Source: Luteococcus japonicus
GTDB lineage: Bacteria; Actinomycetota; Actinomycetes; Propionibacteriales; Propionibacteriaceae
Assembly: GCF_003752415.1 (NCBI RefSeq)
Contig: NZ_RKHG01000001.1
Coordinates: forward strand, 2,108,001-2,172,000
Reading direction: 5' to 3'
DNA: 64,000 nucleotides
Shown here: in pieces, positions 17,397-25,145 of the stretch
Layout of the letters: each line of letters starts with the position of its first letter
How positions within the stretch are numbered: position 1 is the stretch's first letter
Program-made: the position numbers and the translations under genes
Notes under the pieces: model-generated
Databases searched by the model: none
What the model was told of the DNA's origin: nothing
The model's input: only the letters and a program-made list of their open reading frames with translations

Positions 17397-18023
17397 TCAG
17401 GCCGCCAGCGAGTCCGCGAACTTGTGGGCCAGCGTCATCAGGTCCGCACGGGACAGGCCCACCAGGTCCACCACCATGATCGCGGTGTTGTCCCGGATCA
17501 GCGCACACGAGTCACGATTGGTGTCCACGCTGGTGCCGCAGAACCCGTCCTCCGTCGCGATGACGGAGTTCATGCCCAGGTCCACCATGAACTTCTTGGC
17601 GTCCTTCTCCGGGCGGCTCATCAGCAGGACCACCGTGTTCTGCCCGCTGCGGGCATAGGTGGCGGCGATGGTCTGCTTCTTGGTGGTCGGGTTGGCCGAG
17701 GGGGTGTCCGCGGCGCTGGCGTCGCGCGAGTACTCGTCGACGCTCAACGGGGGAACCATCTCCCACGGGGTGCGGGGGCCGCTGGCGGTGATGACGACCT
17801 GGGGCTTCGAGGCATTGATCCGCCACGCGGCGATGCCTGCGCCGGCCACGGCGAGCACCAGGGCCAGGATGCCGGCGGTGAGCAAGAACCAACGGGGAAA
17901 GCGCTCGGCACGGATGACCGGGCCGGCATCCAACTCGTCGGGGCCGGTGCTGGCATCGGCGCCGAAGCGGGAATTGTCCTGCAGGGGTGAGGGCGGGGGA
18001 TTGTCGCCTGGCGTACTGCTCAT
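17397..18023 (-). CDS. membrane-anchored protein of unknown function
   Basis: A 208-residue protein with a proline/polar cytosolic N-terminus (about 1-42), one transmembrane helix (WFLLTAGILALVLAVAGAGI, about 45-64) and an extracytoplasmic domain with two cysteines (GFCGTS, DSCALI) that could form a disulfide. No family recognised. It precedes the osmC-like gene on the same strand with a 1-bp gap and lies just downstream of the trxA terminator. Confidence 0.7.
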   Translation of the reverse strand: MSSTPGDNPPPSPLQDNSRFGADASTGPDELDAGPVIRAERFPRWFLLTAGILALVLAVAGAGIAAWRINASKPQVVITASGPRTPWEMVPPLSVDEYSRDASAADTPSANPTTKKQTIAATYARSGQNTVVLLMSRPEKDAKKFMVDLGMNSVIATEDGFCGTSVDTNRDSCALIRDNTAIMVVDLVGLSRADLMTLAHKFADSLAA

Positions 18024-18044
18024 GGGGCCAACCTAGTGGAAATG

Positions 18045-18077
18045 AATGGGCGCGGGGTGCCAGACCCCGCGCCCATT
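18045..18077. terminator. terminator downstream of trxA
   Basis: AATGGGCGCGGGGT (18045-18058) and ACCCCGCGCCCATT (18064-18077) form a perfect 14-bp stem with a 5-nt loop, 7 bp after the trxA stop (minus strand). Confidence 0.85.
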
Positions 18078-18084
18078 CCGGCTG

Positions 18085-18408
18085 TCAGATGTACTCGTTC
18101 AGGGCCTTCAGCAGAGCACCCTTGGTCTTTGCGCCCTGGAAGGACTTCACGACGCGGCCGCCCTGCCAGACCTGCAGGGTCGGCAGGCTCAGGATGCCCT
18201 GCTCGGTGGGGATCTGGGTGTTGGTGTTGGTGTCCATCTTCACGAAGTCCACGCTGCCGCCCAGCTCCGTGGACAGCTCCTCGATGATCGGGCTGAGTTG
18301 CTTGCAGGGGCTGCACCAGTCCGCCCAGTAGTCCACCAGGACGGGCTTGGGGTTCATGACGACCTCGTCGACGAAGGTCTTGTCCGTGACGTCCTTGACG
18401 TTGCTCAT
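18085..18408 (-). CDS. trxA: thioredoxin
   Basis: A 107-residue cytosolic thioredoxin. The active site is WCSPC (31-35), differing from the classical WCGPC by serine for glycine, followed by the cis-proline loop LSLPTLQVW. It is encoded downstream of trxB with a 65-bp gap containing a copy of the dispersed CCTCGACAGGCTCGGG repeat, so trxB-trxA are likely one unit. Confidence 0.96.
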   Translation of the reverse strand: MSNVKDVTDKTFVDEVVMNPKPVLVDYWADWCSPCKQLSPIIEELSTELGGSVDFVKMDTNTNTQIPTEQGILSLPTLQVWQGGRVVKSFQGAKTKGALLKALNEYI

Positions 18409-18424
18409 GTGTCTCCTTGTTTCC

Positions 18425-18440
18425 CCTCGACAGGCTCGGG
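18425..18440. repeat. dispersed CCTCGACARGCTCGGC repeat, copy 2
   Basis: CCTCGACAGGCTCGGG in the trxB-trxA gap, 16 bp upstream of trxA; it could affect the trxA leader. Confidence 0.55.
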
Positions 18441-18473
18441 GATCGGGTTCGGTGGCTCGGGAGCCGGGGGGTG

Positions 18474-19514
18474 TCAGGCCTGGACGTTCTCGTCGGCCAG
18501 GTCCGCCAGGAAGCGCTCGGCGTCCAGGGCAGCCTTGCAGCCGGAGCCCGCGGCGGTGATGGCCTGACGGTAGGTGTGGTCCACCAGGTCACCGCAGGCG
18601 AAGACACCGGACAGGTTGGTCTTCGTGCCGTCGGGCTCGGTGAGCACATAGCCCGCGGCATCCAGCTCCACCTGGCCCTTGACCAGCTCGGAGCGGGGAT
18701 CGTGGCCGATGGCGACGAACAGGCCGTTGACCGGCAGCTCCTTCTGCTCGCCGGTCTTGTTGTTCTCGATCGTGACGGTCTCCAGGGCGGGCTCCCCGGC
18801 CATCGAGACCACGTTCGAGTTCCACTCGATGGTGATCTTCGGGTCGTTCATCGCGCGGGCGGCCATGATCTTGCTGGCGCGCAGCTCGTCGCGACGCACC
18901 ACCATGGTGACGGTGGAGCCGAAGCGGCTGAGGAAGGTGGCCTCCTCGACTGCGGAGTCCCCGCCGCCGACCACGACGATCGGCTTGTCCTTGAAGAAGA
19001 AGCCGTCGCAGGTGGCGCACCAGCTGACGCCGCGGCCGGAGTACTTGTCCTCGTCGGCCAGGCCCAGACGCTTGTATCCCGAGCCGGTGGCCAGGATGAC
19101 CGACTTGGCTCGGTAGGTGTTGCCGGCCGAGTCCGTGACGGTCTTGATGGGTCCGGTGAGGTCCAGTTCCTCGGCGTCGTCGGTGATGAGCTCGGCTCCG
19201 AATCGCTCGGCCTGGCCGCGCATGTTCTTCATCAGGTCCGGGCCCATGATGCCGTCGGTGTAGCCGGGGTAGTTCTCCACCTCGGTGGTGTTCATCAGGG
19301 CACCGCCGGCGGAGAAGGCCCCCTCGATGACCAGTGGCTCGAGACCGGCGCGCGCGGTGTAGATGGCGGCGGTGTATCCGGCGGGGCCGGAGCCGACGAT
19401 GATCACCTCGCGGACCGCGGAGTCCTCCTGCGTGGCAGGAGTTGCGGGCTGCTCGTCGGGGGTGATGTCGTCCAACGAGATCAGGCCGGTGACGTTCAGG
19501 GCGGGTGTGGTCAT
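18474..19514 (-). CDS. trxB: thioredoxin-disulfide reductase
   Basis: A 346-residue FAD/NADPH flavoenzyme that reduces thioredoxin. The FAD fingerprint GSGPAG is at 41-46, the redox-active CATC at 166-169, the NADPH fingerprint VVVGGGDSAVEEA soon after, and the C-terminal GVFACGDLVDHTYRQAITA. The protein carries about 30 extra N-terminal residues before the usual EVIIVGSG start; a start nearer residue 33 is possible, but no better ribosome site was seen. Confidence 0.96.
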   Translation of the reverse strand: MTTPALNVTGLISLDDITPDEQPATPATQEDSAVREVIIVGSGPAGYTAAIYTARAGLEPLVIEGAFSAGGALMNTTEVENYPGYTDGIMGPDLMKNMRGQAERFGAELITDDAEELDLTGPIKTVTDSAGNTYRAKSVILATGSGYKRLGLADEDKYSGRGVSWCATCDGFFFKDKPIVVVGGGDSAVEEATFLSRFGSTVTMVVRRDELRASKIMAARAMNDPKITIEWNSNVVSMAGEPALETVTIENNKTGEQKELPVNGLFVAIGHDPRSELVKGQVELDAAGYVLTEPDGTKTNLSGVFACGDLVDHTYRQAITAAGSGCKAALDAERFLADLADENVQA

Positions 19515-19689
19515 GATGTCCTCTCGCGCGGTCTCCCGCGGTGGCGTGCTGCGGGTAGCACTCTACCCAGTGCGCCCGGCGACGGATCGGTGGGCGCTCT
19601 GGCCACAACCCAGCTGGGCGGCCGGCTATTCCCGATGTCGATGCGCGCCGCCCCTCTCGGGACGACGCACAGAAGGGGTCAGCCAGCGG

Positions 19690-19956
19690 TCACTTGTCGC
19701 CGCAGCAGCAGCCGCCCTCCTTGGCCTTCGCCTCGGCCTCGGGGCGGGCCTCGTTGCAACCACACTCGCACTCCGAGCCGCAGGTGCACTTGCCGGTGGT
19801 GCAGTCGCAGCCGCAGGTGCAGGGCTCATTGCAGGTGCAGGGCTCATTGCCGGAACAACCGCAGTTGGGGCCGCAGGTGCACTCAGCGGCGGGCTTGCCG
19901 CAGCCGCAGGGGCAGAGACGGGCCTCGGTGGTCTCGGACGGGGTGGTCTCGCTCAT
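19690..19956 (-). CDS. cysteine-rich metallothionein-like protein
   Basis: An 88-residue protein with 21 cysteines, most in C-x-C pairs (CPCGCGKP, CTCGPNCGC, CTCNEPCTCGCDC, CTCGSECECGC), then an acidic/alanine linker and a terminal CCC. No signal peptide or membrane segment is seen, so it should be cytosolic. AGGAGG lies just upstream of ATG 19956, a strong ribosome site. It lies downstream of arsDA, past a terminator, and upstream of trxB. The composition implies binding of thiophilic metals or arsenite. I do not recognise it as a named metallothionein family. Confidence 0.75.
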   Translation of the reverse strand: MSETTPSETTEARLCPCGCGKPAAECTCGPNCGCSGNEPCTCNEPCTCGCDCTTGKCTCGSECECGCNEARPEAEAKAKEGGCCCGDK

Positions 19957-20064
19957 GGCTTCCTCCTGAGAAGTGGCGTCGACGGGGGCCGACACCACTG
20001 ACGATAGGCCCGCCCGGTCCGCTGGGGCGGTACGGGCACCGTCCTGCGGACCGCCGGTCCCACG

Positions 20065-20098
20065 CGGCCTCCGGACGCGACGGCACAACCGGAGGCCG
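20065..20098. terminator. terminator after arsA
   Basis: CGGCCTCCGG (20065-20074) and CCGGAGGCCG (20089-20098) form a perfect 10-bp stem with a 14-nt loop, 8 bp beyond the arsA stop. Confidence 0.65.
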
Positions 20099-20106
20099 TG
20101 GACGGT

Positions 20107-21909
20107 TCAGCGGGTCAGGCCCGCCAGCGCCTCGGGGCCCACCGGTTCCCGAGGCAGTGCCGGGACGACGGCATGCCGATCCGCCAACGTCGACACCGTC
20201 GCCAGCTGGTCACGCTCGCTGGCCGCGCGTCGGCCCAGAAGTGCCGAGTCCGGCCTCGCCGCCGCCAGCGAATTGTTCACCACCCAGGCCCACGGGTGGA
20301 TCCCGGCGCGCTCCAGGTCATCGGCCAGGCCCTTGGCCTCCAACACGGGAGTCGTCTCTGCCAGGGTCACGATCACCACCGTGGTGTGACCGGGGTCCTG
20401 CAGCCGCATCAGCGGGGTGGTCATCCGTGCCGCCTGCCCCTCGTCGAGGTGGCGCGTGATGTCACGGTGGTAGGAGCCGGTGGCATCCATCAGGAGCAGC
20501 GTGTGCCCCGTCGGGGCTGTGTCCATCACCACGAAACGCTGCCGTGCCTCGTTCACGGCCCGGCTGAACTGCTGGAAGACCGCAATCTCCTCCGTGCACG
20601 GACTCATCAGGTCCTCCGCCAGCGCTGCGCGCCCGGCCTCGTCCAGGGAGGCACCCTTGGTGCGCATGACGTTCTCCCGGTAGGCATCGATCGCCTGCTG
20701 GGGGTCGATGGCGCTGACCCTGAGGTGCTCCACCTCGCCCGCCAACGTCGACGACAGGTGCGCCGCCGGATCCGTCGTCGTCAGGTGCACGTCATGGCCG
20801 CGGCGTGCCAGCTCCACGGCGATGGCCGCCGCAATCGTGGTCTTGCCGACTCCGCCCTTGCCCATCGTCATCACCAGGCCGTGGCCCCGGGGCTCCAGTT
20901 CATCCACCAGGCTTCGCAGACCCGGGTGGCTGGCCGTCTCGACGGGTTCGGTCGTCTGGCCCGTCGGCATCGTGGTCGGGGACTCGGCGGGGCCAGCCAG
21001 GAGTTGCTCGAGCGCGTCGAGACCCACCATGTTGACGGCCTTCAACTCCACCTGGTCCAGCACCAGCCGGTGCAGACCCTCGGGCATCGCGGCCAGGGCC
21101 TCCTGCTCGCGGCGCCGGATGGCCTCGTGCAGGACCTCGACAGGCTCGGCCGGCGGGGTCGGGGTGGCGGCTTCGGCCGGCGGGAGGACCCCGTTGACCA
21201 CGAGGTGTGTGGCCCGGATGCCCAGCTCGCCAAGCTCGGCGCGGGTGCGCTCCACCTCTGCCAGCGACGAGCTCTGCGGGCGAGCCACCAGCACCAGCCG
21301 GGTGCGCTGCGCGTCGGTCAGTGCCTCCACCGCGGCACGGTAGGTCTCCCGGCTCTTGTCCAGACCGGACATCGGGCCCAGACAGGAGGTGTCGCCCTTG
21401 CCGTGGTCCAGGTATCCCGTCCAGTCACCCGGCAACTGCAAGAGCCGGATGGTGTGGCCGGTGGGGGCTGTGTCGAAGATGACATGGTCGTACGGGGCCG
21501 TCGCTGCCGGGTCCGCCAGCAACGACGTGAACTCGTTGAAGCTGGCCACCTCCGTGGTGCACGAGCCGGACAACTGCTCGGTGATCGCCTCGATCTCCTT
21601 CATCGGCAGGATGGCGCGCACCGGGTCCAGGATCTGGTGGCGATAGGCCTCCGCGGCCTGCTCGGGATCGATCTCGAGGGCATCCAATCCCGGTACCTCC
21701 TCGACGGCCGTCACCCGGTTGCCGATGGTGATGCCGAAGACCTGGCCCACATTGCTGGCCGGGTCCGTGCTCACCAGCAGGACCCGGCGGCCCTTTCGGG
21801 CCAGCTGGAGCGCCGTGGCGCAGGCGACGGAGGTCTTGCCCACGCCGCCCTTGCCGGTGAAGAAGAAGTGCCGGGGTGGATCGGCCAGGAAACGGGGCGT
21901 GGTCATCAT
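20107..21909 (-). CDS. arsA: arsenical pump-driving ATPase ArsA
   Basis: A 600-residue ATPase with the two-halved ArsA architecture: P-loop GKGGVGKT at 19-26 and a second MGKGGVGKTTIA near 340, each followed by a DTAPTGHT signal-transduction motif. Cysteines that could form the arsenite site are in SGSCTTEV and MSPCTEE. It energises arsenite efflux with an ArsB/Acr3 pump; no pump gene is present in this window. The interdomain region contains TEPVET and AEPVEV, both encoded by copies of the dispersed repeat. It starts 8 bp after arsD. Confidence 0.95.
   Translation of the reverse strand: MMTTPRFLADPPRHFFFTGKGGVGKTSVACATALQLARKGRRVLLVSTDPASNVGQVFGITIGNRVTAVEEVPGLDALEIDPEQAAEAYRHQILDPVRAILPMKEIEAITEQLSGSCTTEVASFNEFTSLLADPAATAPYDHVIFDTAPTGHTIRLLQLPGDWTGYLDHGKGDTSCLGPMSGLDKSRETYRAAVEALTDAQRTRLVLVARPQSSSLAEVERTRAELGELGIRATHLVVNGVLPPAEAATPTPPAEPVEVLHEAIRRREQEALAAMPEGLHRLVLDQVELKAVNMVGLDALEQLLAGPAESPTTMPTGQTTEPVETASHPGLRSLVDELEPRGHGLVMTMGKGGVGKTTIAAAIAVELARRGHDVHLTTTDPAAHLSSTLAGEVEHLRVSAIDPQQAIDAYRENVMRTKGASLDEAGRAALAEDLMSPCTEEIAVFQQFSRAVNEARQRFVVMDTAPTGHTLLLMDATGSYHRDITRHLDEGQAARMTTPLMRLQDPGHTTVVIVTLAETTPVLEAKGLADDLERAGIHPWAWVVNNSLAAARPDSALLGRRAASERDQLATVSTLADRHAVVPALPREPVGPEALAGLTR
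21135..21150. repeat. dispersed CCTCGACARGCTCGGC repeat inside arsA
   Basis: A perfect CCTCGACAGGCTCGGC, encoding AEPVE on the minus strand. A diverged copy at 20936-20953 encodes TEPVET. Confidence 0.6.
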
Positions 21910-21917
21910 CGCGCTCC

Positions 21918-22313
21918 TCAGCAACAGCCGTCGCCGGACGAGGCGCCGCCGCAGCAGCCCCCGGACATGGGCAGCTCGGTGCGGGCCCGGGCAGGTTCGG
22001 CCATCGAAGCCGGGGTCCCGGTATAACGCCGCAGTTCGTCGCGGCTGGGGTAGCGGCCGGTCAGCACCGTCACGCCGTCGACGAGGACCAGGGGCAGGCC
22101 CTCGGAGCCGGCGGCCTGCAGGAAGGCGACGACGGCGGGGTTGCCGGCGAAGACGCTCGGTTCGCTGGCCAGATTGGCCCGCTCGATGTCCACGCCGTCG
22201 GCCTTGAGGGCGTTGACGTCGGCGGTGAAGGTGACAAGCTGCTGGTCCAGCTCCGGGCCACAGACACCCGTGTTGCAGCACAGTGGGGGTTCGTAGATGC
22301 GGATGGCGGTCAT
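21918..22313 (-). CDS. arsD: arsenite metallochaperone ArsD
   Basis: A 131-residue chaperone that hands arsenite to ArsA. The N-terminal YEPPLCCNTGVCG provides the conserved triplet Cys12, Cys13 and Cys18. Two further vicinal pairs are at the C-terminus (GGCCGG, DGCC). First gene of the arsD-arsA unit, divergent from arsR-arsC with a shared operator region. Confidence 0.95.
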   Translation of the reverse strand: MTAIRIYEPPLCCNTGVCGPELDQQLVTFTADVNALKADGVDIERANLASEPSVFAGNPAVVAFLQAAGSEGLPLVLVDGVTVLTGRYPSRDELRRYTGTPASMAEPARARTELPMSGGCCGGASSGDGCC

Positions 22314-22346
22314 GCTTCCTCCGAACGAGTTGGGAAGACCGATGTA

Positions 22347-22394
22347 TTGACGATCTTCGATGGATCGAGCCTAGCGATCCATCGATGGATGTCA
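22347..22394. promoter_or_regulatory. divergent ars promoter/operator
   Basis: The 117-bp gap between arsD and arsR has a perfect 14-bp palindrome ATCCATCGATGGAT (22377-22390) and a second half-site GATGGATCG nearby. On the minus strand TTGACA (22394-22389) and TAGGCT (about 22373-22368) flank it as a -35/-10 pair. On the plus strand TTGACG lies at 22347-22352. ArsR binding at the palindrome would control both directions. Confidence 0.65.
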
Positions 22395-22430
22395 ATGGAA
22401 ATGCCGGCGTCGCGACGCTACGGTGAAGCC

Positions 22431-22763
22431 ATGAACCTGCCCGTGGTCGAGGACGCCTGCTGCGCCCCCTCCACCTCCCTGCTCGAGGTGGAACACGCCG
22501 AGACCCTCGTAGTGACCATCAAGGCCCTGGCCGACCCGGTACGTCTGCGCGTCTTCCACCACATTGCCGCAAGCCCCACCAGCGTGTGTTTCTGCCACCT
22601 GCCCGACGTCTTCGGGGTCAGTCAACCGACCTTGTCCCACCACCTCAAGAAGCTCGTAGATGCCGGGCTCGTGCACCGCGAGATGCGCGGACGGTGGGCG
22701 CACTACACACCCCGGCCCGAAGGGCTTCATGCCCTGCGAGCGCTGCTGGGAGAACTGCCATGA
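22431..22763 (+). CDS. arsR: arsenite-responsive ArsR repressor
   Basis: A 110-residue winged-helix repressor. The recognition region is FGVSQPTLSHHLKKLVDAGL (about 65-84). Candidate arsenite ligands are the N-terminal pair in DACCAP (10-11) and SVCFCHL (near 51), a layout like the corynebacterial ArsR type rather than the E. coli ELCVC type alone. ATG 22431 is used; upstream in-frame ATGs would put the operator in the coding region. Its stop overlaps the arsC start (ATGA). Confidence 0.93.
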   Translation: MNLPVVEDACCAPSTSLLEVEHAETLVVTIKALADPVRLRVFHHIAASPTSVCFCHLPDVFGVSQPTLSHHLKKLVDAGLVHREMRGRWAHYTPRPEGLHALRALLGELP

Positions 22764-23170
22764 CCAAGCCCAGCGTGCTGTTCGTGTGCGTTAAGAATGG
22801 CGGCAAGAGCCAGATGGCGGCCGCGCTGATGCGGCTGCGGGCCGGGCACGCCGTCGAGGTGCACTCAGCCGGCACCCACCCCGGCAGCAAGCTCAACGAG
22901 GCCTCACGCGCCAGTGTCGCTGAACTCGGCGCCACCTTCGAGGGGGAGAGCCCCAAGCCAATCGAGCCCGAGCTGCTGCGCCGGGTGGACCGCATCGTCG
23001 TCATCGGCGAGGAAGCCGTGGTCGAACCCGTCGAGGGCATGCGTGGCAGCATCGAGACCTGGGTCACCGACGAACCGTCGCTGCGCGGCATCGAGGGCGA
23101 CGAGCGGATGCGACAGGTCCGCGACGACATCGACACACGCGTGCGGGGACTGCTCGACCAACTGCTCTGA
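22760..23170 (+). CDS. arsC: arsenate reductase, low-molecular-weight phosphatase family
   Basis: A 136-residue LMW-PTP-fold protein. The P-loop C-x5-K-S is near the N-terminus (FVCVKNGGKSQMAAALM), as in actinobacterial ArsC proteins that use mycothiol/mycoredoxin or thioredoxin as reductant. The later WVTDEPSLRG contains the D-E-P motif expected for the acid residue. Co-transcribed with arsR through a 4-bp overlap. Confidence 0.9.
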   Translation: MTKPSVLFVCVKNGGKSQMAAALMRLRAGHAVEVHSAGTHPGSKLNEASRASVAELGATFEGESPKPIEPELLRRVDRIVVIGEEAVVEPVEGMRGSIETWVTDEPSLRGIEGDERMRQVRDDIDTRVRGLLDQLL

Positions 23171-23250
23171 GTCCGCTGCCGGGCAGGGGGCCGACGGGTG
23201 GACAATGGCACCTGCGTGATCCCCCGCATGCCACCCAAGGAGTGCTTCCC

Positions 23251-23457
23251 ATGACCACCAACATCGGCGCCACCGATCGCCTGATCCGCCTCTTCCTCGC
23301 CCTGGCCGCCGTGGTCATCGCATGGCTTGTCGGGACGGGAGGTGTGGCGGGCATCATCCTGCTGGTCGTCGCCGCCATCCTGGCGCTCACCGCGATCGTG
23401 CGCTTCTGCCCCATCTACCGCTCCCTGGGAGCCAGCACCGCCGGCGATCGCAGCTGA
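23251..23457 (+). CDS. small DUF2892 (YgaP-like) membrane protein
   Basis: A 68-residue protein with two hydrophobic helices (LFLALAAVVIAWLVGT, IILLVVAAILALTAIV) and the FCPIY motif of YgaP-like transmembrane domains. ATG 23251 follows AAGGAG at 23237-23242. Such domains often accompany rhodanese or redox genes, but the function is unknown. Confidence 0.8.
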   Translation: MTTNIGATDRLIRLFLALAAVVIAWLVGTGGVAGIILLVVAAILALTAIVRFCPIYRSLGASTAGDRS

Positions 23458-23581
23458 CGCCTGCCTGAGGGCTTCGGGGCCCGCGCACGCTCGCACACGG
23501 CATGGGCCTACCGTCCGAGGTGCCGTTGACCCGAGGGATCGGGGAGCATGGGAGTCCACTGTCAGGAATTGGGGGATTCTC

Positions 23582-25036
23582 ATGACGTCAGCGCTCCAGC
23601 GCGTCCGTTCGGCTGCCCGACCCGTCGCGGACAGGGTCAAGCCATTGGCCAAGAGTGCCATCGGTACCGCCGTGCGTTCACGCAGCACCGGCAACACGCT
23701 CACCCCCGAGGTCTGGGGCCTGGACCGCGATGAGGCCGGACGCCTGCGCGTCCAGGGCACGCCCGTCACCGAACTGGTCGAGCGCCACGGTGGACCGCTG
23801 CACATCGTCGACGGCTCCGCACTGCGCCGCAATGCCGCCCGCTTCCTGCAGGCAGGCCCGGACGGCAAGCCGCTGGTGGAGGCCTACTACTCCTACAAGT
23901 CCAACCCCGTGCCCGGCGTCCTGCAGCTGCTGGACCGCTGCGGCGTCGGCGCCGAGGTGACCAGCCACTACGAACTCTGGCTGGCGCTGCAGATCGGCGT
24001 CGCACCCGAGCACATCATCTTCAACGGCCCCGGCAAGAGTGACGAGGGCATCCGGCTGGCCGTCGAGCGCGGCATCCAGATCCTCAACATCAACCAGCTG
24101 GAGGAGGTCGAGCGGATCGCCGCCGCCTGCCGCGAGCTGGGCCGGCGTGCGCGGGTGGGCATCCGCGTGTCCACCAGCAGCACCTGGCAGGGGCAGTTCG
24201 CCACCCTCGCCGAGGATGCCCTGGAGGTCTTCCTTGCCGCCCGCGAGACCGGCGTGCTGGACGTCGTGGGCCTGCACCAGCACATCGGCGGGCACATCGG
24301 CAGCGTCGAGCGGCTCGTCAAGCCCGTCGACGAGGTGCTGGACTTCGTCGCGATGCTGGAGGACGAGCACGGCTTCGCCCTGGAGATCATCAACCTGGGT
24401 GGCGGCCTGGCGGTTCCGACGACCTACAACTTCACCGCCAAGGACCACAAGCACAATGTCCACTACGGCAAGGCGCTCCCGGTGCCCAGTGCGAGGTCGG
24501 GGCTGAGCATCGAGGACTTCGTCACCCTGACCCATGCCCACGTCGTCAAGCGCTATGAGGACCGCGGGCGTCCGATGCCGCGGATCATGCTGGAGCCCGG
24601 CCGCGGGATGACCGCCAACACCCAGATGCTGGCGACGAAGGTGCTCACCGAGCGCACGACGCCCGAGCGGGACTTCCTCTTCCTGGACGCCGGCATCAAC
24701 GTGCTGCCCGGCTTCGTCAGCGAGTACCACCACATCTTCGTCGCCGACCGCGCTCCCGGCGCCGTCGACGACCACGCCTACCGGCTGGTGGGCCCCACCT
24801 GTGCGCCGTGGGACACCCTGCTGCACTGCTGGTACGGCCCCGAGCTGAACAAGGGCGACAGCCTGGTCGTGATGGACACCGGCGCCTATTTCGTCCCGAT
24901 GGCCACGACCTTCAGCTTCGCCGAGCCCGGGATCCTGCTCGTCGACGAGGGCCGAGAGGTGATGCTGCGTCGCGGCGAGAGCTTCACCGACATCATCGCG
25001 CTGGACAAGGGAGCCGACGGCCAGGACCTTGCCTGA
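23582..25036 (+). CDS. diaminopimelate decarboxylase family protein (PLP fold III)
   Basis: A 484-residue alanine-racemase-fold decarboxylase. A basic leader of about 45 residues precedes the barrel. The PLP lysine should be in YYSYKSNP (about 103-110); other motifs are GLHQHIGGHIGS, EIINLGGG, the EPGRGM phosphate site and GPTCAPWDTL near the C-terminus. LysA normally has a shorter N-terminus and FAVKAN, so this may be a paralogue acting on another amino-acid-derived substrate. GGGGGA lies before ATG 23582. A large inverted repeat follows the stop. Confidence 0.8.
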   Translation: MTSALQRVRSAARPVADRVKPLAKSAIGTAVRSRSTGNTLTPEVWGLDRDEAGRLRVQGTPVTELVERHGGPLHIVDGSALRRNAARFLQAGPDGKPLVEAYYSYKSNPVPGVLQLLDRCGVGAEVTSHYELWLALQIGVAPEHIIFNGPGKSDEGIRLAVERGIQILNINQLEEVERIAAACRELGRRARVGIRVSTSSTWQGQFATLAEDALEVFLAARETGVLDVVGLHQHIGGHIGSVERLVKPVDEVLDFVAMLEDEHGFALEIINLGGGLAVPTTYNFTAKDHKHNVHYGKALPVPSARSGLSIEDFVTLTHAHVVKRYEDRGRPMPRIMLEPGRGMTANTQMLATKVLTERTTPERDFLFLDAGINVLPGFVSEYHHIFVADRAPGAVDDHAYRLVGPTCAPWDTLLHCWYGPELNKGDSLVVMDTGAYFVPMATTFSFAEPGILLVDEGREVMLRRGESFTDIIALDKGADGQDLA

Positions 25037-25044
25037 GGGGGCGG

Positions 25045-25125
25045 GGCCCAAAACTGAGAGCCGAATCGGCGCTTGGATCGTGCCAATCCCATCCTGAGCC
25101 CCTGTGGGCTCTCAGTTTTGGGTCC
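25045..25125. repeat. 81-bp element with 16-bp inverted ends
   Basis: CCCAAAACTGAGAGCC (25047-25062) is the perfect reverse complement of GGCTCTCAGTTTTGGG (25107-25122), with 44 bp between. It lies between convergent genes, so it may act as a terminator, but the arms are long and far apart for one and resemble the termini of a small non-autonomous element. Confidence 0.7.
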
Positions 25126-25145
25126 GGACAGGCCCAAGGGGCGGG

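Noticed and set aside
23014-23868. Long minus-strand frame opposite arsC and the decarboxylase gene
   Set aside because: Serine/arginine-rich antisense frame without ribosome site or motif, fully covered by well-supported plus-strand genes.
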